A stretch of DNA of 64,000 nt from Amphiura filiformis (GCF_039555335.1 NC_092646.1:31201680-31265679); one strand, 5' to 3'. Counted from the stretch's first letter, positions 1 through 11,580 are shown. A program made the numbers and translations. Notes: a model not told the origin generated them from the sequence alone.

Positions 1-249
1 AAAATTCTGTAGGAAAATTGCTGAGAAATGACTTGTGCCCTTCCAATCAGGCCCAGTGCCCCCATTATGGTTTGGGCCCCCTCCCATAGGATGACTCACG
101 CTACACCACTGAACGAAAGTTTGATATTTTAGGACATCATCCTGTTAATGTTACAACAATTTGGTTAAATACATTCAAAGGAACGATATGTTTCTTCACT
201 AAAATCTGAATATTTCTTCGAATGCTATGTTTATCTATCATCACTAACA

Positions 250-465
250 TTAACCCCCTGAGCACTACCTGCCAATCTAACTTTGCCTTTGATTGGTCAA
301 TTACATGATATTTTTACTTTAATCACCAATCTGAATGGAGCTTTGCAAATAATTCACCCCAATATTTTTGCGTGGTGAAATTATTCTAACAATGTTGCTG
401 ATTGGGCCAATTGATAATGAAAACTTCTTTTTGGCCAATCGGCAGGTAGTTCTCATGGGGTTAAG
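250..465. mobile_element. TTAA-bounded MITE, family A copy 1
   Basis: The element begins TTAACCCCCTGAGCACTACC and its reverse complement begins TTAACCCCATGAGAACTACC, giving inverted ends of about 24 bp flanked by TTAA. TTAA plus a C-run terminus is the pattern of piggyBac-type elements. The interior, containing GATTGG/CCAATC pairs, is also partly palindromic. Five copies are in the window. Confidence 0.75.
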
Positions 466-1808
466 CCAAACAAAATAACATGCATGATCAAGTTGTCATG
501 GACACTGCTATTAGACCTGTTACAAGACTACAAAGTGACAGGTGATGGACCAAACACACATACAAGAATAGGCATTATTATTAGAATTTTATTATACAAC
601 AGAGGTCTCTGAAATTTTAATATATTATGAAAAACTTAATTAAAAAAATATTTAGCGATGGAAATAAATATCAATCCATGGAAAATCTTGTTATGCACTC
701 ACAAACATGGAAGAGAAAAAAACTGCTCTAAAAATTAATCAATTTGGTATTATAAACTGTCTAGTGTAATAGATTCTTACAGATTCCTCATGACCTTTCC
801 AATACAAACTATCGGTCCACTTTTCCTATTCTACTCCGTATTAAACCAGATGACCTCTACAAACCCCTGCGTGCTACGCTATAGGACCAGCAACAGCCGT
901 CGGCGGTTTAGTGTTAAAATCGGGAAAATGGTAATAGTCACAATTTATGCTAAGGTGTATATGGATTTCATATACATTTGTACACTTTGTGTATTTTTTT
1001 CGTGAATTTTGATGGCTGTTATACACACCGCCCGATTTTTTTTGTATAAAAAAATACGACAAAATCACCCATACCACAAAACACGCGACCTTGCACAGGA
1101 CTGAGCTAGTCTCGCAATGCACCAGCAGGTGTCTGCAGAAAAACTGCCCTGGAAAAGTACTGCAGCGTCGCAGCAAATATGCAAAGGTGTCTGAACCTAG
1201 TTAACGGTTTATATTAACTAAATTTACCCTAGTTTACTTCAATAAGTAAACTATAAGCTCCGACCATCAGTTTCAAATTGATAACGGTCAGATATTTCAG
1301 TAAGTTTTCAGGTCAAAATTTCTCTGCTTGTCAGGTTTCGTTCACTCAAGGTTATTGAACGCTGTTCTCCACATAGGATATTTCGGTTGGTTGCAGTTTT
1401 CTGCGGGTATGATTTTAGAATTTTTTTACTACGTGGCATGATTTTATATGCTGCTTTTTTGTTTACTTTAATAAATAATGATTACTCTTACTTATATTTG
1501 TCTTTGGATGAACTACAGAAAACATATCCGTTACTACACTTTAGGGCCTACATTTCAGCGCATAAAAACTATATATTTTTCTACTCTTTATAATACCAAC
1601 CACCTACTTGTGTGAATAATGGTACTGTCTGAATGGATGGTAAATGGTAGCAAGGTTGTCCTTCAGTTAAGTTGCTGTTGAACCTGGTATATCATGGAAG
1701 GTCGCGATTAACCCAAATTAATAGACGTTCGTGGGACAAAGGTCGCGCATATGCGCAGCACAGTAGAAAGATTGAATTGCCTTACTCCTATATTCTGCAC
1801 TGTTACAG
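466..1808. other. Non-coding, no recognised feature
   Basis: AT-rich sequence upstream of the first recognised exon. Open frames (790-1005, 1387-1593) have no codon or motif support. Earlier exons of the coiled-coil gene could be here, but I see none. Confidence 0.5.
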
Positions 1809-1891
1809 GCCTACAGCGATGGCGAAGATGATGATGATGCACAGCAGCCTGCTGAACCAGGACCAATTCCACACAAGATTGCTAAAGTCAA
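1809..1891 (+). CDS. Coiled-coil protein gene, acidic internal exon
   Basis: This is a short internal exon of a gene I cannot name. A pyrimidine-containing acceptor ending TTACAG precedes 1809 and a strong donor GTAAGT follows 1891. Read from phase 0 it encodes AYSDGEDDDDAQQPAEPG followed by PIPHKIAKV and two bases of the next codon. That is an acidic Asp/Glu run and then a Pro-rich segment. The two left-over bases join the single leading base of the exon at 4545 to give Asn, so the two exons splice in frame. The acidic stretch suggests a flexible linker before the Pro/Thr-rich and coiled-coil parts. Upstream exons are not identified. The splice signals and phase match are seen in the sequence; the gene assignment is inference. 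Confidence 0.62.
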
Positions 1892-2008
1892 GTAAGTTTT
1901 ATTTTACTCAGGCTAGAGGAGGAAGGGGGAATGGTGGAGGGAGGTGGAATGATATTTAGTTTTTATGTGTGTGACTGCATCTTACTATAAATAGGGGAAT
2001 GTTGTATC

Positions 2009-2869
2009 TATCTATCTATGTATCTATGTATAGTGTATAAAGGCTCCGTCAGTTTCGATCCAAATGTCGCCAAATTCATACGGGAGATCGAGGAACTTAC
2101 CGAGACGGTTATGCGAAAATTTGGTTGAAAATGATCAAGAATTGGCTGCAAAAACAGTGAAAATATGGGTAAAAACTGGGTTTTTGTTATGAAAATCGGT
2201 TACCAGCCTACGCGTCACTGCAGCTGGCCGGCAGCGCGTCGGCGCCGCGTGCATAATGCGCATTACGCCAATGCGCGCGTACTAACGGCGCAGAGCCACA
2301 AGACTTGCAAGCCAGAGACCAGTGGACATGATAATACGGAAAGAAGGAAAAAATAAAGGACAAAAAGGTACATGGACGGGTCACGGGATGAAGCGGTACT
2401 ATAAAGAAAAAATAAATTAAAATGAGGACAAAAAGGTACGAGTAATTAGACCAACGGGTTAAAGTAACTAAATGAAACGGGAACGAAACAAAGAAGGAAA
2501 GAAACTATTCAGGAAATGTAAGAAAAAAAGAAGCTACAATAATGAGAACAGAATTAAATAAAAAAACATGGCAACGGGAAATCACAAGCAGCAAATAAAA
2601 AAAAAAGATGCTAAAAGGGAAATGTAAGAAAGAACAGATTTAGAAAATAATGGGAACTGGGTTAAATAAATAAATAACATGGAAACGGAAAATCACAAGC
2701 TAAGCAGAGGAAACTAAAAAAGAAAATGTTAGAAGAGACAGATTTAGATAAATAAAAATGTACCTTTTCAATGATTCTACCTGTTCAGTAATTTTTCCTG
2801 TTATTTATAGTGAACGCTCCCATTTACTCATCTAGCGGGGACCCGCGCGAAGCGCGGGTATCCCGCTAG
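2009..2869 (+). mobile_element. Non-autonomous Helitron-like element
   Basis: The right end is a textbook Helitron 3' terminus: an 8-bp GC hairpin (ACCCGCGC, loop GAA, GCGCGGGT at 2841-2859) followed by ATCCCGCTAG ending at 2869 and a T. The outer CTAGCGGG at 2832 also pairs with CCCGCTAG, extending the stem. The left end is placed at the TC of TCTATCTATC near 2009, followed by a TATAAAGGCT block typical of Helitron starts; the exact base is uncertain because of a short TATC repeat. No Rep/helicase ORF is present. It sits in the intron between exons 1809-1891 and 4545-5148. Confidence 0.72.
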
Positions 2870-3720
2870 TATGTATAAGGCTCCCAAATGAGCACATTTA
2901 AATTGAGCGAGCTCCAATACCGGCACCTCGTTTTTTATATATCATATTTGCTAATCCCCAACCAAGGTATTAAGTAAAACTTTCTAAGACCACAAAAAAC
3001 TTGTTTGCTTGTCCTCGTCCAAACGACCATCTTGATAGTCCCAACCATAGTATTTTGGGTTTTTTTCATTTTGTTAAAAAAAGTTTTTTTATATCATTTT
3101 TTCAAAAATGTCATGGAACTTTTCATCTGATAAACTGATGCTATAAAAGAAACATATTAAAATACCATTTCCTGCATGTTTACAGTGTCAGGTCATACCT
3201 GCCTGAGGGTTCCGATATTTTGTATTATCATCCTCAGCGACTAAGCTCTACAATTTGCAATCCACCTTCACATTTTGGATGGAGCAACTAAAAGATGAGT
3301 TTATTACAGACAAAATACTTGAACGGGCATATCGTTCAAGAATGTACACAATATATCGGATTTTAAAATATGGTAAAAGTAGATAAAGTTTGGAAACAGT
3401 TGCTCATCTGTTGTTCTAAATATTTTATTCAATGGTATTTGTTTATATTGATAAAGAAATAACATTGCACTATTTTTTTCAACACATTTGTCAAGACTAC
3501 TTTTACTGGAGCACAAATCGCTTGATGTAAAAACTGATTTCATCAGAGAAGTTGGATGATTTCACTCTATGGCGGACGCTACAGTCCTTCAGGTGAAACA
3601 CAGACCAAAATCACTGGTCAATATGATTGGAAGCTTTACACCACATACTACAAAATGCTACAACTGAATAGCAGTCAACAATGCATCCGACAAGATGTGA
3701 TGATGCAATCACCCTAAGTG

Positions 3721-4033
3721 AGGGCACGGTGGCTCAGTGGTTACGGCCTTGGACTCATAATCTGAAAGCTTGCTCGACGTGCGTGAGTTTGATTCCCCGT
3801 CCCACCACCGTGTTGCGCCCTTGGGCAAGGCGCTTTGCCTCGCTTGCTTCACCCCACCCAGGTGCAATGGGAAGCTGTTAGGGGTAGTCACAGTCGTTGT
3901 ACTGAAGGACCCTGCGCCACTTGTAGGCTGCAAACATGGTTCCGACATATTCTAATGATGGCGGAATAAATGTAAAGCGCTTTGAGGCTGTTTACGGCAT
4001 AAAGCGCTATATAAATATCTACATTTATCTGTT
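3721..4033 (+). mobile_element. tRNA-derived SINE
   Basis: The 5' part has a tRNA-like promoter: A-box-like GTGGCTCAGTGGTTACGG and B-box-like GAGTTTGATTCCC about 45 bp later. The body contains GCGCCCTTGGGCAAGGCGC, and the 3' tail has AAAGCGCTTTGAG followed by AAAGCGCTATATAAAT, a tail widely shared by LINE-mobilised SINEs. It lies in the intron before the exon at 4545. ORFs across it are not genes. Confidence 0.8.
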
Positions 4034-4099
4034 TATTTAAGTCATATATATATATACTCACAGATTCATTGGCTGGGCCAGCAAAACACCAATAGCTAC

Positions 4100-4170
4100 T
4101 GGTGGGCGACCTAGTGCTTGGCATGCGAGGGGTCTTGGGTTTGAATTCCACCCCAAACAAACAACTTCTT
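4100..4170 (+). repeat. Degenerate tRNA-like SINE head
   Basis: GTGGGCGACCTAGTGCTTGG resembles an A-box arm and GGGTTTGAATTCC resembles a B box at the usual spacing. It lacks convincing acceptor pairing, so it is read as SINE-derived rather than as a tRNA gene. Confidence 0.4.
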
Positions 4171-4544
4171 TGTTCATTTTGTTTCTCATTCCTTCTTTCC
4201 TTTCTAATCGCCAAAGAGCACTTCAAGAGTTAGGGTTAAAAACCAAACATTGGAAGTGCAGCAACTGCAATTGATTCGTATACAAGTATTGGTCACTGAC
4301 ACTGGACCTTTACAAGTTCATTCTTCACAAACTTGCCTTTTCTGATCATTAAATTTGGCAGGGTAATCTACTTGTTGAAAACTTTCTTTTATTGCTTTTC
4401 ATGTTTTTAATTATCATCAATTTGTGGTCATTTTTGTTGTTGAAAATCTGAAATTTTTCTGTGTGAACAAAATTTCCTTCACTGAATGTAACTTGCTATG
4501 TATTTACATTTTCATATTTTGTGATTTTATATTTATTACGACAG

Positions 4545-5148
4545 TAGTCGAGCCAAGAGACAGATGCCTCAACCGGTAACACCCCGGGTACAACCGATAA
4601 CACCCGGGGTAACCCCAGCAAAGCAACCACGGATCACACCATCTACTACTAATCGCCCCTCTATGCCTACTTCATCCCCTGCCACACCATTGGTAAATCC
4701 CCAGTCTCCGTCGCAGCCACCAGAGGAGCAAGACGAACAAAACCAAGGACCATCCGTGAATGAGTTGACCGTAAAATTAGAAGATTGTTGGGAGAAAATT
4801 GAAGATTTGCAGAGCCAATTAGATAAGTCAACTTCAGAGGTAAATAATCTGAAGAAAGACCTGAACATTCTGCAAGTGAGCATGAATGACAGCACTAAAG
4901 TTTTTGAAGAAAAAGAAAACGCTTTGAAAGCTAAACTTGCGGAGGTCATGCTACATGCAAAAGAGGCCGAGAAAGCCAAGAAGTTGGAAGAGGATTTAGC
5001 ACGGGTTGAAATGAAATACCAGGAGTTGGTGAAGAAGCATGAAGTATTGGAAAAGGAGCTGAAAGAAGTGAAAGAGAAAGAATCAAAAGCTACGAAATAT
5101 TTGGCAGAGGTGAAACAACAACATAAGAGTCAACTGACACAGTTACAG
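4545..5148 (+). CDS. Coiled-coil protein gene, Pro/Thr-rich plus coiled-coil exon
   Basis: The exon starts after the acceptor ACGACAG and ends at CAG|GTGAGT. It begins with one base completing a codon and ends in phase 0. The first ~65 residues are rich in Pro, Thr, Ser and Gln, with repeated TP and QP pairs (for example QPVTPRVQPITPGVTPAK), and look disordered. From about residue 75 the chain becomes a long charged heptad-like coiled coil rich in Glu, Lys and Leu. An ATG at 4564 lies in frame but need not be the start, because the exon at 1809-1891 joins upstream. Such an architecture is common in centrosomal, Golgi and cytoskeletal scaffold proteins, but I see no diagnostic domain and do not assign a function. 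Reading through the donor adds about 28 codons to a stop at 5232. Confidence 0.8.
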
Positions 5149-5232
5149 GTGAGTGTGGCACATCGTCATCATCCCTATCTTTGTGTCAAAAATTGCCGTG
5201 ATAGTACGGCGAATCCTCTCGTTTTTCAATAG

Positions 5233-6446
5233 CTGCGCATGGCGATTTTGCTCGAGATAGGCCGAGCGACTCAGGCTAAGCATAGTACGACTATCATGTG
5301 AGATATCCCAAGTTCTATTCTACAAATTATTACGATTTGCGCATGCTCTAGTATCCTATATGGTGTTGCTATTACAAGGAAATTTGTTTTGTTTTGAGGT
5401 AAACCCCAGGTTTTGTTTCCAATACACTAACTTGAAATGCAATACACTAATTAGCGACCATTGCTGTTGGCTCTGGATACATTTTTACTGTATTTTTGGT
5501 GTAACGATTTTTAAATCGTAAGTTAAAATTGTGATATATTTAATTTTGAGAATTACAATTATATAAAGGAACACAAATAGCCCATTCACCTAAAATCCAG
5601 GTGCTTGTATTGAATATTCGATTTCACGTGTATTTCACAATGCATATGTAAACTTTCTTTATCTATGTCAACAATAGAATATTGATTTCACCAACGGAGT
5701 ATGAAGCTATGAAAAAAAATTTTATAATACAGGGTGTTGACACTGTGTGGTTACTGGAGCAAAATTTGGAAGGCTTATTGAAGTGCATTATATACTAGTA
5801 AGAGAATAATGCTAATGTTCCATGACTAAATCTTTGGGACAACAGTTCGAAAGTGTTTTTGGCATGCCTGAAGGCAGAGGAGGCTTTTCCAATCATAGTG
5901 CTATGTGAATTTAAAAATACATTCCCACAATGCACTATGATTGGGAAATTTGATCAATATAACCTAATTTTAAAGGTAAAGTCCCCATTACCACACACAC
6001 AAAATGGTAATTTTAACAAGCTAATAGTCGAGACTTAAAAATTGGGATTTTCAATCCATACATACATTCATATTGTCCCACTGCATTAATTTTATTCATT
6101 TAAGTCTCAGTGTTTTGAATGTTAAATAAAAACATGAAAACACCAGATATTTGCACACAATCCTACAATACAAGGTATGGTCAACTGGGCCACATGTGTA
6201 CAAAAGGCAGACATACCAAGGTCAGAAACCCCATTGGGTTATGGGAATGTATTTAACCATCCTGTGGCCTGATGGGTACTGAAATTTGGTTTGGGTTGTC
6301 CTTTTCAAAGTGTCAGGCATTTTTGGTAGGGGTCAGACAAGGTCAAACATGGGTCAAAATTGTAAATTACCCCAATTTTAACAAGTATATACCAAATTTC
6401 TCGCCTGGTCATAAGGAATCTAAAAAGGTATTGTTTGTCCTATATG
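5233..6446. other. Intron sequence, no recognised feature
   Basis: Intron of the coiled-coil gene between 5148 and 7015. It is AT-rich with no clear repeat boundaries apart from the partial foldback at 6447. Confidence 0.55.
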
Positions 6447-6540
6447 ATAGGTGATGAGTGCAGCCTACTTATAGTGCAGGGCAATACATTTACTAATTGT
6501 TTTCACCTATCGATATGGTAATTAAGTCGCTAATAGTTGT
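6447..6540. repeat. Partial copy of the 11694-12066 foldback
   Basis: GGTGATGAGTGCAGCCTACT and GTGCAGGGCAATACATTTAC parallel the sequence at 11961-12000. It lies in the intron before the exon at 7015. Confidence 0.5.
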
Positions 6541-7014
6541 TAGTCGTGACTATTACTGGTAGTCGCGACTAAGACTTTTGAAAACCAAAAGTTGTCTAAC
6601 GCAACTATATTTTAATGTTACAAAATCATGTTAAAAATGCCAAATATCCGCACCAAAACCAACCAAATACTTGCATATAAACTGTGAAAATGTGATAAAA
6701 ACGTTTGTCATTGTCTTATCAATAGTAACACTAACAAACAAGTAATCATTAAGTCCATAAATCATCATTAAATTGGTCTTGTTGGCTTAATATCATAAAT
6801 TTGCACCAATCTTTCACCCAATTTTTTGGTCCAATTTGACCACAGATAGTTGCGACTATAATAGTAGTCATGACTATTTGCTGCTGACTTGTCGACTACA
6901 TGTAGCAAAAAAGTGATAGTCGGCAAACTCTACTTCAAGTGTGCTGATGAGGTGTGATTTGAAGATGTGAACACAAAAATTACTTGTACTAATGTTTTTA
7001 ATATTTTCCACCAG

Positions 7015-7428
7015 GTGACGGAAAAAGATATCAAACAACAACACGAACAAAAGGAGCAAGAGAACACCAGGATATTTGCTGCAGCTCAACAGGAGGCCAG
7101 CAATGCGCAGGAACAACATGAAGAACAGCAGCAACGTTTGTCCAGAAAACTTGCTGTCGCTCAACAGGCAGCCAGTGATGCACAGAAGAAGAAGGAAGAG
7201 TCAGAAAAGAAGGCCAAGGATCTAAATCAAGCACTGCAATCACTCCGACAACGACATCAAGCGCAAAATGGAGACGGTCAAAATGTGTTGGAGAGTCTGC
7301 GTGTCAATGTGTTAAATTTACTCAGAACTCTGATCGATGAGGAAACCTTGGATAACCTTGATATTAACGATCCAAGAAGCGCCCAAGTAGATAATCTTGT
7401 TCAGAGAGTTCTGGATGAAAACAGTTAA
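7015..7428 (+). CDS. Coiled-coil protein gene, terminal coding exon
   Basis: The acceptor TTTTCCACCAG precedes 7015, and phase 0 matches the donor at 5148, so the coiled coil continues directly (TEKDIKQQHEQKEQENTRIF). About 90 residues are Gln/Glu/Lys/Ala-rich heptads containing an internal repeat: the AAAQQEASNAQEQ segment and the AVAQQAASDAQKK segment. The last ~45 residues (LESLRVNVLNLLRTLIDEE onward) lose the heptad charge pattern and look like a small helical C-terminal cap ending in VLDENS. The stop TAA (7426-7428) is the last three bases of a TTAA that forms the left edge of a 233-bp MITE. The product has no family assignment from me. Confidence 0.8.
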   Translation: MTEKDIKQQHEQKEQENTRIFAAAQQEASNAQEQHEEQQQRLSRKLAVAQQAASDAQKKKEESEKKAKDLNQALQSLRQRHQAQNGDGQNVLESLRVNVLNLLRTLIDEETLDNLDINDPRSAQVDNLVQRVLDENS

Positions 7429-7657
7429 CTCTCTCCATGCGAGTGTCGACTGCAGACGACAAATTTAAAAAAAAATGAAAATTTCAAAAATTTCAGAATT
7501 GTAATTTTTCATCAGCATGAAAAATGCATTAAAATAAGCACAAACAAGCCTAGTATTGGATCAGTGGTTCTTTAGATAGCTCTTGATATTTAGAGAAAAT
7601 ATCTCAAAACATGCGACTTTTTATGTTGAAGCCTATGGCTAGCAGGCAGAGCATTAA
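7425..7657. mobile_element. TTAA-bounded MITE, family B copy 1
   Basis: It is flanked by TTAA at 7425-7428 and 7654-7657. Imperfect inverted ends read CTCTCCATGCGAG at one side and, on the other strand, TGCTCTGCCTGCTAG. The interior matches four further copies. The left TTAA contains the stop codon of the coiled-coil gene. Confidence 0.72.
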
Positions 7658-8001
7658 GAGTGAGTTTGATTTTAGAGGAACCATATGGTACATGTAGCAT
7701 TCCATTATTATGAGGGAAACAGGATTTACACAGATAGTCTGCAAAAGTTAGCATAATGACCATACTAACACTAAACAGCCACAGCAAATGACAGAAAAAA
7801 TTCCAGCAAGGATTGTTTGTACCAGCGTTTCAGTCGTGGCTAGCGATATCACCAGAGTTTTCTCTTGAAGTCAACTGGATGCGATTTGACGCTGGGGCAT
7901 GCTAGCAATTTCCGATCAATATTATTAGCAAACAAATACCAGCAAAATGTTGGCACATACTATGATGCATGCCTTCTCTCTAATCCAAAGGTTCTCTAGT
8001 C

Positions 8002-8060
8002 CGAATATAGAATAAGGGTTAGGGTTAGTGTTAGGGTTAGCGAGCCTTATTCTATATTCG
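8002..8060. repeat. Hairpin enclosing TTAGGG-like motifs
   Basis: CGAATATAGAATAAGG at the left pairs with CCTTATTCTATATTCG at the right. The loop holds GTTAGGGTTAGTGTTAGGG, a short interstitial telomere-like run. Confidence 0.55.
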
Positions 8061-8063
8061 TAC

Positions 8064-8316
8064 TATAGCCAAAATAATAAATTCTCGATCATGAGAGCCT
8101 ACTTGGGTACGCACAGTTATTTGCGTCGAGTGTACTACGCAAAGACCGGTGCTTATGGCGCAAACACAGCTTTTGAGAATTGACCAATCACACGGTCGTT
8201 GCTAGGCAAGGTCAAGGTTCGGTCATGCAGGTCGCGCGATCGTGTTATTCTATGAAAAGTACGCTGACGCAGAAGGTACATCCTCTCATGATCGAGAATT
8301 TGTTATTTTGGCTATA
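8064..8316. mobile_element. MITE with ~34-bp terminal inverted repeats
   Basis: TATAGCCAAAATAATAAATT at the left is mirrored by AATTTGTTATTTTGGCTATA at the right, and the arms continue through CTCGATCATGAGAG. The interior is GC-richer than its surroundings. TA at both edges suggests a Tc1/mariner-type target, but the duplication is not certain. Confidence 0.68.
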
Positions 8317-8329
8317 GAGAAACTTATTT

Positions 8330-8490
8330 ATTATTCAGACTAGAGAACCCGATATTCAGACTAGAGAACCTTTTTCCGAATTTAGACTAGCGAATGGTAA
8401 ATTACGTGTTCGGACTAGCGAACCTTCGGACTAAGGAGCCTTCGGACTAGGGAACCTTCGGACTAGGGAACCTTCGGGCTAGAGAGTTGT
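8330..8490. repeat. Degenerate ~19-bp tandem repeat
   Basis: Units of the type TTCGGACTAGGGAACC recur about eight times with drift, most regular at 8402-8485. Confidence 0.6.
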
Positions 8491-9431
8491 CACCCTATGG
8501 TGTTCAGTGGCAGTTGAGATTGGATTAAGCACTTCCTTTCTCTTGACGCAAAGGCTGACAGTAAAATTGTTAACTTCTGTTGGCCTTCTTTTCCTTGTTC
8601 TTTGTCTTCAAATCTATTTCTCACTTCTCTTTCCATACAGGCCAGCATGCTTATATAGGCTTTTTAGCCTGGCTTGAGCATTTTACTTGAGCCTGGTCCC
8701 ATCAGGACCCAAGCGTGTCTCCACACGGAGCGACCGTTTAAACAAACAAACAAAAAATTTAGTGAATTAGATACATATGACATTTTTTAAAGCTTAGAAC
8801 CATTGTTGTGGAGATTTGTTCCAGACACAAGTAGGAAATGGACCCAGTCCATAGGTCAGATCTGTGATTTCCATAGGTGTACTGTCTGGTCCCAGGAATA
8901 AGCCCAATCGCCATTTTAACTTCCGGTTTTTTAGTGCAGTTTTGGGACACTTTGACCTCTGACATATCGGGGAAATTGACGTAATTATTATTAATTTACT
9001 TATTATTGTCATAATGTTATCATTAAAAATACCAAATAATTAATTTATAAAATACTAATATTTTTTACATTTGTTTTAACTATTGTAAAAATTTTAGATT
9101 ATGTTTTGTACGTACAAAAACCCAATATTTCTGAATTTTCTGATAGGTCAAAGGACAAAGTGTCCCAAAACTGCAAAAACTGTCCCACAATGCATTGCAA
9201 ACTTCCAATACCGATTTGGCTTATTTCAGGGCTTAGCAAAGATCAAGATTAGACCCAAAGTGAACCGACTTTTAATTGTTATATAGTCTGCCATATTGGT
9301 TTGGTTTTTTTTGCCAAAATGTGTATCTACCACACCTGTGAGATCTCCGATTTTAGTCAATTTTGGATTTTGTATGTTTTCTCAGAATGCGAAATCTACG
9401 CTTTTTTGATGCGGAAATTTGGTTTTTTTTT

Positions 9432-9575
9432 AACCCCATCTAAAATTCACACTCCCTGTGTGGAAGGTATTCCATGTCTGTTTTCCATAGGGGGTGTATG
9501 GATTTCAACTGGAATAGCCTATTCATTATATAATGGGCTATTCCAGTTAAATCCACACACCCCTGTGGAAGATTT
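9432..9575. repeat. GGCTATTCC hairpin-family repeat
   Basis: It contains AAATTCACACTCCCTGTGTG, then GGGTGTATGGATTTCAACTG and GGAATAGCC, followed by a second inverted half (GGGCTATTCCAGTTAAATCC). The arms pair with each other. Confidence 0.65.
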
Positions 9576-9969
9576 TACTGCTCTGTTTCAAATTGACAAA
9601 ATATGATTTATTGAACAGTTACTTAATGTTTTATTGTATAGATCGGTTGTTTGTTAATTAAAGCTGATTCTTTTTAGCATGTGCACTTTGTAATGAATAT
9701 ATTACATCTAAACTGTTTTTTGTACAGAGGTTATTTGATGTGTTTTAGAAATCTGTTATTATTTTTATTGTAAATTATTGTAAAAATTTAAATATTAAAT
9801 GTATGCTTTCAATATTGATATTTGTAATTTTTTTCATTTCATCAGGTACTTGCCTTTGATAAGTGCCTAGTCCACTGAAAATTAATGTTGGATACAGTAC
9901 TAATAATTAACTCACAAAATTGTGATATATTAATTCACCTGCAATATGCAATGATACCAATAACACAAG

Positions 9970-10344
9970 TAAAGGCCCATTCAGTGATTTGCTGATCCGG
10001 ACAATCGTAAAAATCATCAACATTCAGATTTTGATACTTTTGTCATTGTCATAAATGTGTTAACATAGCCTGTTAGTGGTTCAGCCGAAAGCTGTGTATT
10101 TAAGACAAAAATAAGGAATTTATATGGATCTGTAATTTAGATACTGACAGTATCTAAATTAGCTACATGTATTTGAATGGGGCTTCAACATTGTCAATAC
10201 TGTTGTTTTCTTCGTTTTTTGCCAAAGTTTTCATTTCAAAAAATACCAAATGACAATTTGAATGACTTATCCTTCACTTTTAAGCAATTTATAAACAATT
10301 TTAATTTTTTTACACTTTCGCTGGGATCACTGAATGGGTCTTTA
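9970..10344. mobile_element. MITE with ~20-bp TIRs
   Basis: TAAAGGCCCATTCAGTGAT at the left is mirrored by ATCACTGAATGGGTCTTTA at the right. The interior contains a near-perfect palindrome around 10133-10160 (TTTAGATACTG/CAGTATCTAAA). No ORF. Confidence 0.65.
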
Positions 10345-10702
10345 ATTTGAATTGTTTGCCTTCGTCCATAAACTTAATCTTCCAGAGGGGTAGTGTGGAT
10401 TTAAAATAGAAGAGCTCAATGTTATTAAACATTTTTTACCCTGCAATCGGTATATAGCCTGACATTCCATTGGTAAACTCATTTCAAATGTTTTGAGTTT
10501 ACCAATACCGGGTAGTTCATCAAATGTTCACACTTAAATAAAAAGATGTGTGTGCCCAGTTTTAATAATACCTTTCAATTTGTTGTACACTGAGAGCAGG
10601 TCTCCACTTTTTTATCACTGGAAAAGAAAAGCTTTATCTTTTTGAAACGTGTGGTTTTTAACTTTGTTTATACCTTTTGTATATTCCCCCATTGTCACTA
10701 GG

Positions 10703-10885
10703 ATCCATAACATGCTCATCTATCAAGGCACGGTTCCACATTTGTACATTCATTGAATGACCTTTGAGAATTTGGGTACTAAAACTCATATTCTGCAACT
10801 TGAGGTCAAATTTTGCACTATGATTGTTTAATTGAGGTTATTGAACTATGCCATTGGGATGAGGCTATTGTGGCACATAGTGTGT
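10703..10885. repeat. Left-half copy of the 51722 foldback
   Basis: It has CATGCTCATCTATCAAGG, TTGTACATTCATTGAATGAC and TTGAGGTCAAATTTTGCAC in the same order as 51728-51830, without the right arm. Confidence 0.6.
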
Positions 10886-11110
10886 GTCACAGTTACCTTG
10901 TTTCTACTTTCATCCGTTGCTAGTGTGACACTGTTGTATCATCTTGGAGCCATTGTTTTGTTCCCTGCTGGTCAGTTGGAACAGATTTTTTCCATTTTTA
11001 TATAATAATACTGTATTTGTATCAATATCCATGAAATTGTTGCCACGTCAACCTGTTTAATGTAAAATGATGTACATTTCAAATATATAGTGTAACTTGT
11101 GAATTAATAT

Positions 11111-11580
11111 TTGAATTTTGATGATATTGTGCATAGTGGTATTAAAGATGTTTATAGTGATTTATGGGTAAAACAAATCAATTGTTTCCAGGCTAAACTT
11201 AGGACTTTTTGTCTTTTCAAAAAAACCTTTTTGTTAAAAAATTATGTCATGATGGTGAACAACCCTTCTCGTGTCTCATTTTGTAAATTAAGAATTAGCG
11301 CACATCAGCTAATGATTGAAAAGGGTTGTCATTTAATTAAGCCTGAAGATAGGATTTGTAAGTTATGCGATAGTAAAGATGTTAAAGATGAGTTTCACTT
11401 TGTTCTTTTTACAATGACTTGCGGATAAGATTGCTTGATAATTTTAGAAGCATCTATGACCTTGACAATCTATCTGATAGAGACATCTTTATTCTAAGTT
11501 ATTATGAGTGTACAGGACAATGAAACCATTCAGCAGGTTAATCAGTTTGTAAACTCATCTTTAGATAAACGCTGTACATG
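11111..11580 (+). pseudogene. LINE reverse transcriptase C-terminal remnant
   Basis: The open stretch encodes KLRTFCLFKKTFLLKNY, then KLRISAHQLMIEKGCH and EDRICKLCDSKDVKDEFHFV. This is the well-known C-terminal end of non-LTR retrotransposon ORF2 proteins (CR1/L2/Rex-type): a KLRIS-H-L-IEKGR motif and a C-x2-C ... H zinc-like motif before the tail. The final Cys region is broken by a stop at 11428, and related sequence continues in other frames to about 11580. A tail rich in TAAATAAATCTTGAATC ends near 11692, consistent with a LINE 3' end. No RT core or endonuclease remains, so it is a dead 5'-truncated copy. Confidence 0.75.

Noticed and set aside
3681-3955. ORFs at 3681-3955 on both strands
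   Set aside because: They lie in the tRNA-derived SINE.
4569-4979. 136-codon minus-strand ORF
   Set aside because: Shadow of the coiled-coil exon, which has splice and phase support on the other strand.
8019-8042. Chromosome-end telomere repeat
   Set aside because: Only three or four TTAGGG-like units inside a small hairpin; not a telomere.
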